Shown: positions 8,708 through 18,701, counted from the stretch's first letter. The stretch: DNA of 64,000 bases from Rhizobium sp. RU20A (GCF_900155885.1 NZ_FTMB01000012.1:1-64000); one strand, 5' to 3'. The notes: generated by a model from the sequence alone, not told the origin. Numbers and translations are program-made.

Positions 8708-9139
8708 TCAGCGATCGATCCGGGTGGAGAGAATGATGGATGACTGGGTCTTCTCCACCCCGTCCAGCGCGCCGATCGTGTCGATCACACCGTCGAGTTC
8801 GTGGACCGACGGCGCTTCGACGATGGCGATTAGGTCGTAGTGGCCGCTGACGGAATGCAGGGTGCGCACGGCGCGGATCCCCGAGAGGGCTTTTACGGCA
8901 AGGCCGAGCGCGCGCGGGGCGATGGTGATCAGCACATGGGCGCGGACCATGGCGGCGCTGTAGCCGTCCGAGAGGCGGACGCCGTAGCCGGTGATGACGC
9001 CGTCGCGCTCCAGCCGCTCCAGGCGGGCCTGTACGGTGGTGCGCGACAGCCCAAGCCGGCGGGCGATGGTCGCGGTCGGCATGCGTGCATTTTCCTGCAG
9101 CAGCGACAACAACTCGCGATCCCTCTCGGTGACGGACAT
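8708..9139 (-). CDS. Lrp/AsnC-family transcriptional regulator
   Basis: A 143-residue Lrp-like protein: an N-terminal winged helix-turn-helix (LLSLLQENARMPTATIARRL..SRTTVQARLERLE), then the RAM ligand domain with the usual VRTLHSVSGHYDLIAIVE strand. The start at 9139 has AAGGA about 10 nt upstream; two earlier in-frame ATGs lack a properly spaced site. It is divergent from the saccharopine/lysine-dehydrogenase-like gene. Lrp-type proteins beside amino-acid dehydrogenases usually control them in response to the amino acid, so a lysine-linked ligand is a reasonable guess. Confidence 0.88.
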   Translation of the reverse strand: MSVTERDRELLSLLQENARMPTATIARRLGLSRTTVQARLERLERDGVITGYGVRLSDGYSAAMVRAHVLITIAPRALGLAVKALSGIRAVRTLHSVSGHYDLIAIVEAPSVHELDGVIDTIGALDGVEKTQSSIILSTRIDR

Positions 9140-9254
9140 TTCGATCATTTCCTTCGGCGATATGCTGATCTGGACCGTGATATTGAACAATGCGGTGCTG
9201 TGAATCAACTCTCTTCACCGTCATCATGGTCCCCTCAGTTAGGGGGAAGTATCT

Positions 9255-10358
9255 ATGAAGACCATCGTTGTCGTCGGTGCCGGGAAGATCGGTTACACCA
9301 TTGCGCGGATTCTGGCCGCATCGGGCGATTATCGCGTGGTGGTGCTGGATCGCGGCGTGGACCAGATTGCTGCCTTTGCGGGGCACAAGAACATTGAGGC
9401 GCGGGTCGTCGATATCGCGGATGCCGACAGGCTCGTGGCGGCACTTGACGGCGCTTTCGCCGTGCTCAGTGCCGCGCCCTTCCATCTCACCGTCGCCATT
9501 GCCGAGGCCGCAGCGCGCGCCGGCGTTCACTATCTCGACCTCACCGAAGACGTCGCCTCCACGCGCCGCATCCGAGAGATCGCCGAGGGGGCGAAGACGA
9601 GTTTCATCCCGCAGTGCGGGCTTGCGCCCGGCTTCATCTCCATCGTCGCACAGGATCTCGCCCGGCGTTTCGATCGGGTGGAGAGCCTGCGACTTCGGGT
9701 CGGAGCCTTGCCGCAATATCCCTCCAACGCGCTCAACTATAATTTGACCTGGAGTACGGACGGCGTCATCAACGAATATATCGAACCTTGCGAGGCGATC
9801 GTCGATGGGCATCTGACCGAGGTCGCGGCGCTTGAAGGGCGCGAGGAATTCGCGCTCGACGGCGTCACCTACGAGGCGTTCAACACATCGGGCGGTCTCG
9901 GCACGCTGTGCGAGACGCTCGCTGGCAAGGTGAAGACGCTGAACTACCGCACGATCCGTTATCCCGGCCATGCGGCCATCATGCATGCCCTGCTGCATGA
10001 TCTCGGCCTCAAGAACCGACGCGAGGTGCTGAAGGATATTCTGGAAAATTCTCTGCCGGCGACGATCCAGGATGTGGTGATCATCTTCGTGACGGCCTCC
10101 GGCCTCAGGGACGGTCGCCTCATGCAGGATACCTATGCCCACAAGATCTATGGGGATGTGCTGGCGGGCGAAATGACGAGCGCGATCCAGATCACCACGG
10201 CTTCCAGCATCTGCGCGGTGCTCGACATGCTTGCCCATGGCGACATCGCCCATGCCGGCTTCGTGCGGCAGGAGGAGATCCGGCTCGATCAGTTCCTCGC
10301 CAACCGCTTCGGCCGCTGCTATGCGCGCGCCGCCGATATCCAGCGTCTGGCAAGCTGA
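9255..10358 (+). CDS. Saccharopine dehydrogenase / lysine 6-dehydrogenase family protein
   Basis: A 367-residue saccharopine-dehydrogenase-fold oxidoreductase. It begins with a Rossmann motif VVVGAGKIG and an acidic strand end (VVLDRG). The middle contains FIPQCGLAPGFIS and YNLTWSTDGVINEYIEPCEAI, typical of lysine 6-dehydrogenases and saccharopine reductases (LYS9-like). The probable role is NAD(P)-linked oxidation in lysine catabolism, either at C6 of lysine or on saccharopine; sequence alone does not separate these. AGGGGGAAG lies just before the ATG. It is divergent from an Lrp regulator and closed by a strong terminator, hence monocistronic. Confidence 0.82.
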   Translation: MKTIVVVGAGKIGYTIARILAASGDYRVVVLDRGVDQIAAFAGHKNIEARVVDIADADRLVAALDGAFAVLSAAPFHLTVAIAEAAARAGVHYLDLTEDVASTRRIREIAEGAKTSFIPQCGLAPGFISIVAQDLARRFDRVESLRLRVGALPQYPSNALNYNLTWSTDGVINEYIEPCEAIVDGHLTEVAALEGREEFALDGVTYEAFNTSGGLGTLCETLAGKVKTLNYRTIRYPGHAAIMHALLHDLGLKNRREVLKDILENSLPATIQDVVIIFVTASGLRDGRLMQDTYAHKIYGDVLAGEMTSAIQITTASSICAVLDMLAHGDIAHAGFVRQEEIRLDQFLANRFGRCYARAADIQRLAS

Positions 10359-10378
10359 GAAAGCTTCTCGAAACATGC

Positions 10379-10420
10379 AACGAGAAGGCCCTGGCTGTGA
10401 CCGCCGGGGCCTTCTCGTTT
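10379..10420. terminator. Strong hairpin terminator between convergent genes
   Basis: AACGAGAAGGCCC (10379-10391) pairs with GGGCCTTCTCGTT, ending in TTT on the plus strand and with a matching A/T flank on the minus strand. It lies between the lysine/saccharopine dehydrogenase gene and cheW, which converge, so it may serve both. Confidence 0.8.
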
Positions 10421-10439
10421 CGTAGCGTCTGCCGGCGAA

Positions 10440-10916
10440 TTACGCGGCGAGATCGTCGATTTCGCGTTCCTTGAACATGCGCGACAGGTTCAGGAAGCAG
10501 ATCATGCCGTGTTCGTTGGCAATGATGCCTTCGGCAAAGCTCTTGTCGAAGGAGGCCGTGACTTCCGGAACCGGCTGCACTTCGGAGGCGCGGACCGTGA
10601 GGATGTCGGAGACGCGGTCAACAACGAGGCCGATGACCATGTTGTGGACTTCAGCAACGACGATCGCGCTGCGCTCGTTGGCGACCGTGCTGGTCATGCC
10701 GAGCTTGTGGGCGAGGTCGATGATCGGGATGACCGTGCCGCGCAGGTTCATGACGCCGATGACTTCCGGCGGGGAGTGCGGGATCGGCGTCGAAGGCGCC
10801 CAGCCGCGGATTTCGCGGATCGTGGTCGTCTTCACACAGAATTCCTGATCATGCAGACGGAAGGCGATGATTTCCAGCGTCTCCCGGTCGAAGCCAGCGG
10901 TCTTGTTCGTCGTCAT
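10440..10916 (-). CDS. cheW: Chemotaxis coupling protein CheW
   Basis: A 158-residue CheW domain protein that couples chemoreceptors to the CheA kinase. Recognisable segments are IIAFRLHDQEFCVKTTTIREI, the PHSPPEVIGVMNLRGTVIPIIDL core and VVDRVSDIL. The start at 10916 follows GGGAAGAGA; a longer in-frame reading adds a basic stretch without protein character. It stands alone, away from any che operon. Rhizobia commonly carry such an extra cheW outside the main cluster, so it may couple a subset of receptors. Its partner cannot be told here. Confidence 0.9.
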   Translation of the reverse strand: MTTNKTAGFDRETLEIIAFRLHDQEFCVKTTTIREIRGWAPSTPIPHSPPEVIGVMNLRGTVIPIIDLAHKLGMTSTVANERSAIVVAEVHNMVIGLVVDRVSDILTVRASEVQPVPEVTASFDKSFAEGIIANEHGMICFLNLSRMFKEREIDDLAA

Positions 10917-11066
10917 CGGTTCTCTTCCCATCTTTTGCGCGGGTTTTCCTGCGAGCGGAAGACGCGCGTGTGGTCCTATCGGCAAGAGAATGACTCGATT
11001 TCGTTAATTTCCTTCAAACGCGATACCCCCGCAAGCCGCGAGCATCGCGATTGCCCGCGTCAGCGC

Positions 11067-11990
11067 TCAGGCGCCGCGCGTCGGCCGATCAAGAATGCGC
11101 CGGCCAAACAGGCTGGCGGTCAGTTCGACCATGATGCGGGCGCTTTTGCCGCGATCGTCGAGGAAAGGATTGAGTTCCACCACGTCGACGCAGGAGACCA
11201 GGCCGCTGTCGCACAGCATCTCCATCGCCAGGTGCGCCTCGCGGAAGGTGGCACCGCCCGGCACGGTGGTGCCGACGCCGGGCGCGACATCGGGGTCGAG
11301 GAAATCGACGTCGAGGCTGACATGCAGCAAGCCGCCCGCGGCTTCCACTTCCTCGATGATGCCGCGCATGATGTGGGCCATGCCGTTCTCATCGATGGCG
11401 CGCATGTCGAAGACCCGGACCCCGTGTTCGGCGACAAGCTTGCGCTCGACCGCATCGACCGAGCGGATGCCGATCTGGAAGACGCGTGTCGGATCCACCA
11501 AGGGCCGGTCGGCCGGCAGGACGGCGCCGAGGTCGGCCTTGCCGCAGTAATAGGCGACGGGCATGCCGTGCACATTGCCGGAGGGTGAGGTTTCGGGCGT
11601 GTTGAAATCGGCATGGGCATCGAGCCAGAGCACGAAGAGGGGACGGTCGAGCGCGGCGGCATAGCGCGCCATGCCGCTGACGCTGCCCATGGCAAGACTG
11701 TGGTCCCCACCCAGAATGACGGGAATGCTGCCGGATGACGCAGCCACATAGGTTGCCGTTTCCAGGGCGCGGATGAAACCGGCGATGACATCAAGCCGCT
11801 TGGTCTTCTCCGCTGCCGGGATATCGGCGGCGACGGTGCGCGGCAGGTCACCGGCATCGTGAACGCTAAAGCCAAGTTCTTCGAGCACGACGTCCATGCC
11901 GGCGATGCGCAGGGCTGCCGGGCCCATGGCGCAGCCGCGACGGCCCGAGCCTTCCTCGATCGGAACGCCAATGAGGGTGATGTCTGCCAC
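11067..11990 (-). CDS. rocF: Arginase
   Basis: A 307-residue arginase hydrolysing L-arginine to ornithine and urea. The binuclear manganese site is complete: GGDHS, DAHAD and SLDVDFLDP. The start is a GTG at 11990 with GGAGG five bases upstream. The alternative ATG at 12050 would add 20 residues unlike the family and lacks a comparable site. The family length is about 300, which agrees. It is a single gene; the enzyme would feed arginine nitrogen into ornithine/proline catabolism and counter argG elsewhere in this window. Confidence 0.93.
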   Translation of the reverse strand: MADITLIGVPIEEGSGRRGCAMGPAALRIAGMDVVLEELGFSVHDAGDLPRTVAADIPAAEKTKRLDVIAGFIRALETATYVAASSGSIPVILGGDHSLAMGSVSGMARYAAALDRPLFVLWLDAHADFNTPETSPSGNVHGMPVAYYCGKADLGAVLPADRPLVDPTRVFQIGIRSVDAVERKLVAEHGVRVFDMRAIDENGMAHIMRGIIEEVEAAGGLLHVSLDVDFLDPDVAPGVGTTVPGGATFREAHLAMEMLCDSGLVSCVDVVELNPFLDDRGKSARIMVELTASLFGRRILDRPTRGA

Positions 11991-12151
11991 GCTTGCCTCC
12001 AAGAAATCTTTTCTCTTGCGCGCATTATCGCTGCCATGGGCGCCGGCCAAAAGATGAAACTCTGTCTATTCGGACAGAAAATCAGGCAAATGCGACAGGG
12101 CGATTGCGCAAAATGAGCGAAGAGGTGTCCGAACCATCGCGGACAGGCTGT

Positions 12152-15100
12152 TCAGTATTCCTTTTCGTAGAAAATGCCCGCCGCGCCGGAGCCATCGGCG
12201 CCGGCTTCGCCGCGCAGCTTGACGCCGCGGCCGACATCAAGATTGATCGTGGCCTTGCTCGAATTTGCGCCGGCACCCTGTTGCAGCTCGATATAGGTGC
12301 GATCGTTGAGATATTTGCCGGCCCGCACGGAGGCACCCCCGCTTTCGTCCGTCGTCACATCGAGATCATCGACGCCGAGCTTGTTGCGCAGGCCATCGAG
12401 CAGCGAAGTGTTGCCGCCGCCGGCGAGCTGGCTCACGGCTGCGGCAAGCTGTGCGATCTGGAGGGCAGAGAGGTTCGAGAGCGAGCGATTGAAGATCAGC
12501 TGCGCCAGAACCTCGTCCTGTGGCAGAGCCGGGGATGAGGCGAAGGTGACGGTCGGATTGTTGGCCGTTCCCGCCACGTTCACGCTGACGGTGGTCGCAC
12601 CGGCCGTTGATGTCGCCTTGAGGTCGATGGTGGGCACGAGGCCGCCGCCAAAGCCGATGCGGCCTTCGGTGAAGTTCAGGCGTTTGCCGAGGATTTCGAG
12701 GCGCCCGCGGCGCAGGTCGAAGCCGCCGGAAACGCTCGGCGCGAGCGCCGTGCCTCGGATCGTCAGGGCACCGCCAAGCTCCGCATCGATGCCGCGACCA
12801 CGCACGAAGAACTGTCCGGGCGAGGTGACTGTGAGGTCGAAGGCGATGGTCCCGGATGCTCCGCCGCCGCCTTCCTGTTCGTCGCGGGCGATGTCGCGGG
12901 CCATCTGCCGCACGGCCGCCGGTGCGTTTTCATGCTTGATGTCGATCTGCGAGAGGGAAGCCGGCAGCTTTTCCGGGATGCTGACTGCCGCGTTCCGGAT
13001 GGTGACAGTGCCGCCCAGCGTCGGCGTTGCCGCCAGCGGACCCGTCAGCGTCATGTCGCCGTCGAGCGTGGCATTGAAGAGCGTGCCGTCGACGTATTTC
13101 GCGTTTTGCAGCCGGATGGCGATGTCGGCGGGCATGCCGGAGCCGGAGGCGATGCCCACCGTGCCGGTGACGGTCACGCTGCCGCCGCTGCCAAGCGCGC
13201 CGGTCAGGCGCTCGATGCGCGCCTGCGTGCCGTCCATGACAACTCGGCCGGAAATGTCGTTGAAGGCCAGATTGCGCCGGACATCGACGAGGCGGGCGCC
13301 TGATGTCTCGATCGATCCGGTGATCTGCGGCGACGCCGCGGTCCCGGCAATCCGGATGTCGGCGCGTCCGGACCCTGTGATGTCGTAGCCTCGCTCCGCG
13401 AGCATGTCGTTGAGCAGCGAGAAGGGAATGTCGCCCTGGAAGGTGAGCGCCAGAGGGCGGTTGCCCGTCGTCGTCACGCTGCCGGCGCCATTGATCGACA
13501 GGCCGTTGCCGGAAATCGCGGTCTTCAGATCCACCTTGCCGCCGGCGAAGGTGCCGTCGGCGGTAATAGCGAGGGCGCCAAGGCCGGCATCGCGGGTTGC
13601 GGCGACGCGTGCGCCATCCCAAGACAGGGCGTAACCGACACGCGGATCGGCAGCGCTTCCTTTCACCGTCACATTGCCGCTGATCGAGCCTTCCGCGCCG
13701 AGGCCGGCGGCGAAGACGTTCACGAGATCTGCCGGGACAGATTTCAGCGCCAGCGCAAGATCGAGCGCTTGGCCGGCGCGGCCTGTCACGGTGATCGCCC
13801 CGCCCGAAGCCGCGATGGTCGCGCCGTCCAGAACGGCGGTGCCGTCGACGACGCGGATCGTGGTCGGTGCGGCGAGTCTCAGCGGAATGCGGCGCGGGCT
13901 GGCAGTCAGGCTGTCCAGCGCGATCGTCAGGCTGTTCGGAGCCGGCACGATCCGGGCTTTGGTCGCAAGCGGTGCGCCGTCATAGGTGCCGGTGAGGTCC
14001 AGGCCGGTGCCGGCACTTTCCTGCGTGAAGGCGAGTTTCAGTCCCACGAGCCGGTTTTCGCCGGCCGACAGTCGCTCGGCCGTGACAGTGCCGGAGGCCC
14101 GCAATGTCGCGACGTCATCGACCTTCACATTCACCTGCGGACGCTCGATGAGGAGGTCGTCGCGTGTGATGCGCTGGCCATTCGCCTGAAGATCGAGCGC
14201 TATACGCCCATCCGTGCTGGTCAAGCGGGCGGAGCCGGCAAGATCGCCGCTCGCCTTCTGCCCGGCCAGCGCGGCGATCAAGCCAAGATCCGGCAGGTTG
14301 AAGCTGATGTCGCCATTTGGCCGGAAGTCGGGCGTGAAGGTGAAGCTGCCGGTTGCCTTGTTGTCGCCGATGGTAAGGTCGAGCTTGGGAATGCGCGGCG
14401 TCCCGTTTTCCGACAGCAGGGCGGCCGCAATGTCGATCACCTGTCCGTCCAGCGCACCCGTGACCGTCACGTCGGCGGTCGGCGCATTGGCGCTGAGCAC
14501 CGCCTTTGCCTTGGCGTCGAAGTCGCTCAGCGTACGGCCGGCCAGCGTCACGCCGCTGGCGGTAACGTTGGCATCGACGGAAAGGCCGTTCACGGGCCCC
14601 GAGACGGTGGCGGTGAAGTCTGCGGTGCCTGCGGCATCTGCGAGAAAGGCCTTCAGCTCCTTCACGGTGCCGGAGATCGAGGCGTCGAGCGTATCGCCGG
14701 CAAGGCTGGCCGTGCCGTTCGCTTCGACGGGACCCGAGGCAATGGCGATATCTCTCAGGTCGATCCGGCCGTCGCTGGTCGTCACGGCAGCGGCAAGCGC
14801 GATGGTGGTGTCGAACTTCGCGGCGAGATCCGGGGGCAGCACGGCGGGAACCGCAAAGAGGCTGAGATTGGCGGTGACGGCACCGCTGGCACGATCGAGC
14901 GAGCCGGTGATGGAGCCGCCAATGGAGGGGCTTTCGATGGTCAGCGGCTCAGCAGAGACCGTGTCGGCGGTGACGGCGAGCTTGGCGACGGCCTTGAGCG
15001 GTGCCTGCACGAGGCGGGCAAGGTTCGGGTCGGCAAAGCCGGCTCCACCGATATCCAGCGTCAGTTGTGCGGGACCCGACTGCGTCGAGAGGTTGAAACC

Positions 15101-16324
15101 GTCGCTGAAGGCATGCAGCGTCACATCGGCGAGGCTCGCCTGCGGGTGGCTGAGCGAGGCAAGATCGGCGGCGAGATCGAGAATGGCGGCATTGGCATCC
15201 CCCATCAGCGAGAGGTTGGCGGAGCGGGCCAGCAGTCGAAGCTCGCCGGAGGAGAGCGGCAGGCGAAGGTCGACGGGGGCCCTCTTGCCGGCGAGCGAGA
15301 GGCGCAGATCGTTGCTGCCGCTCGTGGAAGCCGTGCCGCCGGCCGTCAGCGTCAGCGCATCGTTGTCGATGGTGCCCGTGGTAATCTCGATGCTGCCGGC
15401 GGGATCGATGGCGGCGGCGAGGTCGATGGTCGTCTGGCCGGCAAAGAGCGGCCGGAGGCTTGGCGGCATCAGCCTATCGAGCGCGCCATCGCCTTTGAGG
15501 GTCACAAGGTGGCGGTTGGCGCTGTCCAGCTTGTGGGTCGCATCAAGGCCGACGATATCGCTGCCGTCGAGGGCGCCGGTGATGCGGCCTGCCCAGTTCG
15601 ACAGCGGGCCGTCGCCGGTGACGGCAAGGCGCACGGCCGGTCCGCCGGGAAGATCGAGCATGCCTGCGAGAATGCCGTCCTTCGGCTCGTCCACGCTGGC
15701 TTCGATCTTCAGCGCATTCGCATCGGGATCGTAGACGAAATCGGCGGATGCGCGTGCGTCTGGCCGCGCCTTCTCGTTCAGGTCAAGCTTGGCGGCAATG
15801 CGCGTGCGGGTCGCCTCGACCCTTCCGGCCAGAGACAGGACCTGCTCGCGGCGCGCGATCGCCTCGCTAATGGTAAGCGTGCCGACCTTGAGGTCATCGA
15901 TGGCGATTTCGACGGGTAGGCCGGCGGACTGGCTGTCGCTGCCCGTTTCCGTCGCCGGTTCCGGCAGACGCGTCAGCGTGACGGTCTCGGCGGCAACGGT
16001 GCTCGCGGCAAAGCGCATGGAAAAAAGTGCCGAGGGCGACCAATTGATCGAAAGGTTGCGCAGATCGGCGTAGACGCCGGCACGATCGGCAATGGTGACG
16101 GCGCCGATGGTGGTGTCGCCCGTCAGGAGAGCGGAGGGGTCGGTGATGGTGATCGCCAGGTTTTCGGACGCGGCGACCTTTTCGACCAGGCCTGCCACCA
16201 GCCGTGCACCGGGAGCCGTGAACCCGAGAAAGCCGATGACCGGCAGGAGAAGGATCACGAGCATGACCAGCGTGTAGCCCAAAAGACGCACGCCGCGCGC
16301 GATCCACCCCATTCCTCGACCCAT
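12152..16324 (-). CDS. tamB: Translocation and assembly module protein TamB
   Basis: A 1390-residue TamB. One N-terminal membrane anchor (LLGYTLVMLVILLLPVIGFL) is followed by over a thousand residues of repeating beta-strand sequence predicted to form the hydrophobic groove spanning the periplasm. The conserved C-terminal DUF490/TamB domain ends in a beta-strand tail (the final residues are YEKEY). It works with TamA in outer-membrane protein insertion and in lipid transport to the outer membrane. It lies 200 bp downstream of tamA on the same strand. The gap contains an exact EcfG-type promoter, so tamB may be transcribed alone under stress. Confidence 0.93.
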   Translation of the reverse strand: MGRGMGWIARGVRLLGYTLVMLVILLLPVIGFLGFTAPGARLVAGLVEKVAASENLAITITDPSALLTGDTTIGAVTIADRAGVYADLRNLSINWSPSALFSMRFAASTVAAETVTLTRLPEPATETGSDSQSAGLPVEIAIDDLKVGTLTISEAIARREQVLSLAGRVEATRTRIAAKLDLNEKARPDARASADFVYDPDANALKIEASVDEPKDGILAGMLDLPGGPAVRLAVTGDGPLSNWAGRITGALDGSDIVGLDATHKLDSANRHLVTLKGDGALDRLMPPSLRPLFAGQTTIDLAAAIDPAGSIEITTGTIDNDALTLTAGGTASTSGSNDLRLSLAGKRAPVDLRLPLSSGELRLLARSANLSLMGDANAAILDLAADLASLSHPQASLADVTLHAFSDGFNLSTQSGPAQLTLDIGGAGFADPNLARLVQAPLKAVAKLAVTADTVSAEPLTIESPSIGGSITGSLDRASGAVTANLSLFAVPAVLPPDLAAKFDTTIALAAAVTTSDGRIDLRDIAIASGPVEANGTASLAGDTLDASISGTVKELKAFLADAAGTADFTATVSGPVNGLSVDANVTASGVTLAGRTLSDFDAKAKAVLSANAPTADVTVTGALDGQVIDIAAALLSENGTPRIPKLDLTIGDNKATGSFTFTPDFRPNGDISFNLPDLGLIAALAGQKASGDLAGSARLTSTDGRIALDLQANGQRITRDDLLIERPQVNVKVDDVATLRASGTVTAERLSAGENRLVGLKLAFTQESAGTGLDLTGTYDGAPLATKARIVPAPNSLTIALDSLTASPRRIPLRLAAPTTIRVVDGTAVLDGATIAASGGAITVTGRAGQALDLALALKSVPADLVNVFAAGLGAEGSISGNVTVKGSAADPRVGYALSWDGARVAATRDAGLGALAITADGTFAGGKVDLKTAISGNGLSINGAGSVTTTGNRPLALTFQGDIPFSLLNDMLAERGYDITGSGRADIRIAGTAASPQITGSIETSGARLVDVRRNLAFNDISGRVVMDGTQARIERLTGALGSGGSVTVTGTVGIASGSGMPADIAIRLQNAKYVDGTLFNATLDGDMTLTGPLAATPTLGGTVTIRNAAVSIPEKLPASLSQIDIKHENAPAAVRQMARDIARDEQEGGGGASGTIAFDLTVTSPGQFFVRGRGIDAELGGALTIRGTALAPSVSGGFDLRRGRLEILGKRLNFTEGRIGFGGGLVPTIDLKATSTAGATTVSVNVAGTANNPTVTFASSPALPQDEVLAQLIFNRSLSNLSALQIAQLAAAVSQLAGGGNTSLLDGLRNKLGVDDLDVTTDESGGASVRAGKYLNDRTYIELQQGAGANSSKATINLDVGRGVKLRGEAGADGSGAAGIFYEKEY

Positions 16325-16467
16325 CTGCTCGTCCGTCCTTCCGCTTCCGAATCAATCGGCGTCCATCGTGCCGTTCATCGCGGTTTTTCCATGAAAGCGC
16401 GCGGCGCTCCACCCCCGGCGGTTGCGTCTTTGCGGGGGCGACGAACACCTGATGCGCAACACCGGTC

Positions 16468-16492
16468 AACGCATGGCCGCGCGTTCCGTTCC
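16468..16492 (-). promoter_or_regulatory. EcfG/RpoE2-type promoter between tamA and tamB
   Basis: Read on the minus strand, GGAAC (16492-16488) and CGTT (16471-16468) are separated by exactly 16 nt. It faces tamB, about 144 nt before its start codon. The match is exact but could be chance in this GC-rich DNA. Confidence 0.35.
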
Positions 16493-16524
16493 CGGCCATC
16501 TTTACGCTTTCAGGTTTCATCCGA

Positions 16525-18441
16525 TCAGAAGGATTGGCCGATGCCGGCATAGATGCCGTAGCTCGTGCCGCCCGGATAGGGGTTGAGCGGCACGGCGACG
16601 TCGAGCCTGATCGGGCCGAATGGGGTTGCATAGCGAAGGCCGACGCCGGCACCGACACGAAGTTCCGAGAAATCGGGCGTCGATCCCGCCGAAACCGTGC
16701 CGAAATCGGCGAAGGGAACGACGCCGATCGTTTCGGTGACCGCGATGCGGCCTTCCACGGAGCCGCTGACATAGGAGCGGCCGCCGGTGATGGCACCGTC
16801 TGCCCTGCGCGGGCTGATTTCCTGATAGGCATACCCGCGCACCGAGCCGCCACCGCCGAGATAGAAGCGCCGGTCGGCCGGGATATCGGCAAGGCCCGAG
16901 CCGCCGACCAGCGTGCCGGCGGCGATCTTGCCCGCCAGCACGAATTTGTTCTCGGCGTCGATGCTGTAATAGCCGGCCGCGCTCGTTTCGAAGGAGGAGA
17001 AGATGGTGCCGGCCTCGATCTCGTAGCTCGGCCGTGCGTTCACCGAGATACGGTAGCCATCGGTGGGGTTCAGCTTGTCGGTGCGAGTGTCGCGCACATA
17101 TTCGAGCGGCACGCTTGCCGTCAGGTAGTTCCGCTTGCCGAAGGCGTCGGTGATCGTGGCATAGGTGAGATCAGCGCCGCCGGAGGCCGTATCGCGGTCG
17201 CTGAGTTCAAAAGTGGCGCCGGCCGCACCGCTGAAGATCGTCGCCTTGTAGGCGTCCGGGTCGAGCAGCGAGGCTTTGACGCTGGCCGTAAACGTTGAGG
17301 CCGGACCAAAGGCGCCCGGCTTGGAAAACAGGAGTGCCGTCGAATAATCGAGCTTGTCGAGCTCCTTGGTCTCGCCGATCCGGTTCACCGAACCTTCGAT
17401 GCGCAGCGATTCGGCGCGGCCGAAAAGATTGCGGTGCCCCCAGTAGCCCTGCAGCCCGACGCCGTCCGTGGTAGAGACCTGGGCGCCGACGCCGAAATAG
17501 CGCATTTTGCCTTCCGAGACCTGGATGGTCATGGGAATCGTGCCGTTCGGTGCGAGTTGCGTCGCCTCCTTGATCGTCACGCTCGAGAAGACGCCGAGCT
17601 GGCGCAGGCGCTCGGCCGCACGGCGAATATCTTCGGGTGAGTAGGGCTTGCCGGCATTGAGGCGGGAATAATCCGCGACGAAGCCAGCGTCGACGCTCTC
17701 GGTGCCCTTGACGCTGACGTCGCCGACATCGGCAATCGAACCGCCCTTGGCCACGATGGTCACATCGACGGTGTTTGTGGCGTGGTCGGCAACGACGGTG
17801 CGCTGCGTGATCTCCGCAAGGGGCCGCCCCTCTTCCTTGAGATCGGCAAGCAGACGCTCTGCCGCCTTCAGGATCACCGCTGAGCCAGCTTCGCCGCCTT
17901 CCGGCAGGCCATAGGTCGCGGGGTTGCGGTTGGCGATATCGCCTTCGAAGCGCACTGTTCCCAGCCGGAAGACCGGCCCGGCATCAACGACGATGGAGAC
18001 GGGCACGGCCACGCCATCGGCAAAGACGGGGTCGGGCGGGAGGTTGTCGAGGTTCGTACCGGCAATGGTCACCTCGACCGTGCCGCCGTACCGGGCATTC
18101 TCGTAAAGCGCGGCAAGGATGCGGTCGCGGTCGTCGCGGGCGGTGACGGCAAGGCCGAGATCCCCGGAGACCGGCTGGTCCTTGCCCTGATAGAGGCGGG
18201 ACGCGTTCTCAATGGCGCTCTTCAGATCCTCGTCGCCGCCGTTGACCGTCAGCGACAGGGCAAAGCGCACGGGGTCGATGACGTCGGGCGTCTCGTCCTC
18301 GCTTCCGAAGAGGTTCATGCCGAACAGCTTGAAGGCATGGGCGTCGCCGGCGGGCAGCAGGACGCCGGCGGCGAGGGCCACGGTGCCGAAAAGCAATGCC
18401 GTCCGATACGCAAGACGTGATGTCGGCAGATGTCGTCCCAT
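16525..18441 (-). CDS. tamA: Outer-membrane assembly protein TamA (Omp85 family)
   Basis: A 638-residue Omp85 protein. The signal peptide (LLFGTVALAAGVLLPAGDA) is probably cut after DAHA. POTRA domains follow, including the SVKGTESVDAGFV and YSPEDIRRAAERLRQLGVFSSV segments, then a C-terminal beta-barrel with the Omp85 motif RRFYLGGGGSVRGYAYQ and the terminal phenylalanine (GIGQSF). TamA forms the outer-membrane half of the TAM complex with TamB. The start at 18441 is chosen because it places the signal peptide at the N-terminus; 61 further in-frame residues upstream look non-coding. The ribosome site is weak. Confidence 0.93.
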   Translation of the reverse strand: MGRHLPTSRLAYRTALLFGTVALAAGVLLPAGDAHAFKLFGMNLFGSEDETPDVIDPVRFALSLTVNGGDEDLKSAIENASRLYQGKDQPVSGDLGLAVTARDDRDRILAALYENARYGGTVEVTIAGTNLDNLPPDPVFADGVAVPVSIVVDAGPVFRLGTVRFEGDIANRNPATYGLPEGGEAGSAVILKAAERLLADLKEEGRPLAEITQRTVVADHATNTVDVTIVAKGGSIADVGDVSVKGTESVDAGFVADYSRLNAGKPYSPEDIRRAAERLRQLGVFSSVTIKEATQLAPNGTIPMTIQVSEGKMRYFGVGAQVSTTDGVGLQGYWGHRNLFGRAESLRIEGSVNRIGETKELDKLDYSTALLFSKPGAFGPASTFTASVKASLLDPDAYKATIFSGAAGATFELSDRDTASGGADLTYATITDAFGKRNYLTASVPLEYVRDTRTDKLNPTDGYRISVNARPSYEIEAGTIFSSFETSAAGYYSIDAENKFVLAGKIAAGTLVGGSGLADIPADRRFYLGGGGSVRGYAYQEISPRRADGAITGGRSYVSGSVEGRIAVTETIGVVPFADFGTVSAGSTPDFSELRVGAGVGLRYATPFGPIRLDVAVPLNPYPGGTSYGIYAGIGQSF

Positions 18442-18623
18442 AACAATCCCGGTCGACCGAACTCTCTTCAACACGTTCCGGTCTTCATCCTCGCGCCGAG
18501 TCTCGCACGCCTGAACTTGTATTTCGTTAACGATAATCAGGTGCATCGTAGCGTGAACCGGCCGATTCACGAAGCACAATGTTCCTCCGGGCTTTCCGGT
18601 TCCACGGGCGTTGCTCAAATGCA

Positions 18624-18652
18624 ACCGGCCGAGCCTTGATGGCCCGGCCGGT
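18624..18652 (-). terminator. Hairpin after the glycine-zipper lipoprotein gene
   Basis: ACCGGCCG and CGGCCGGT pair over 8 bp around a 13-nt loop. Read on the minus strand the hairpin lies 50 nt after the lipoprotein stop and is followed by TTGCATTT, a poor T-tract, so termination is probable but not strong. Confidence 0.5.
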
Positions 18653-18701
18653 CTTCACAAGCGGATTTAACGTCGGTCAGGCGGCCAGGGGCCGCCCCTT
18701 C

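Noticed and set aside
13769-15919. Long plus-strand open frame (716 codons) opposite tamB
   Set aside because: It is antisense to a clear 1390-residue TamB; its Arg/Gly-rich, repetitive composition is the usual shadow of GC-rich coding DNA.
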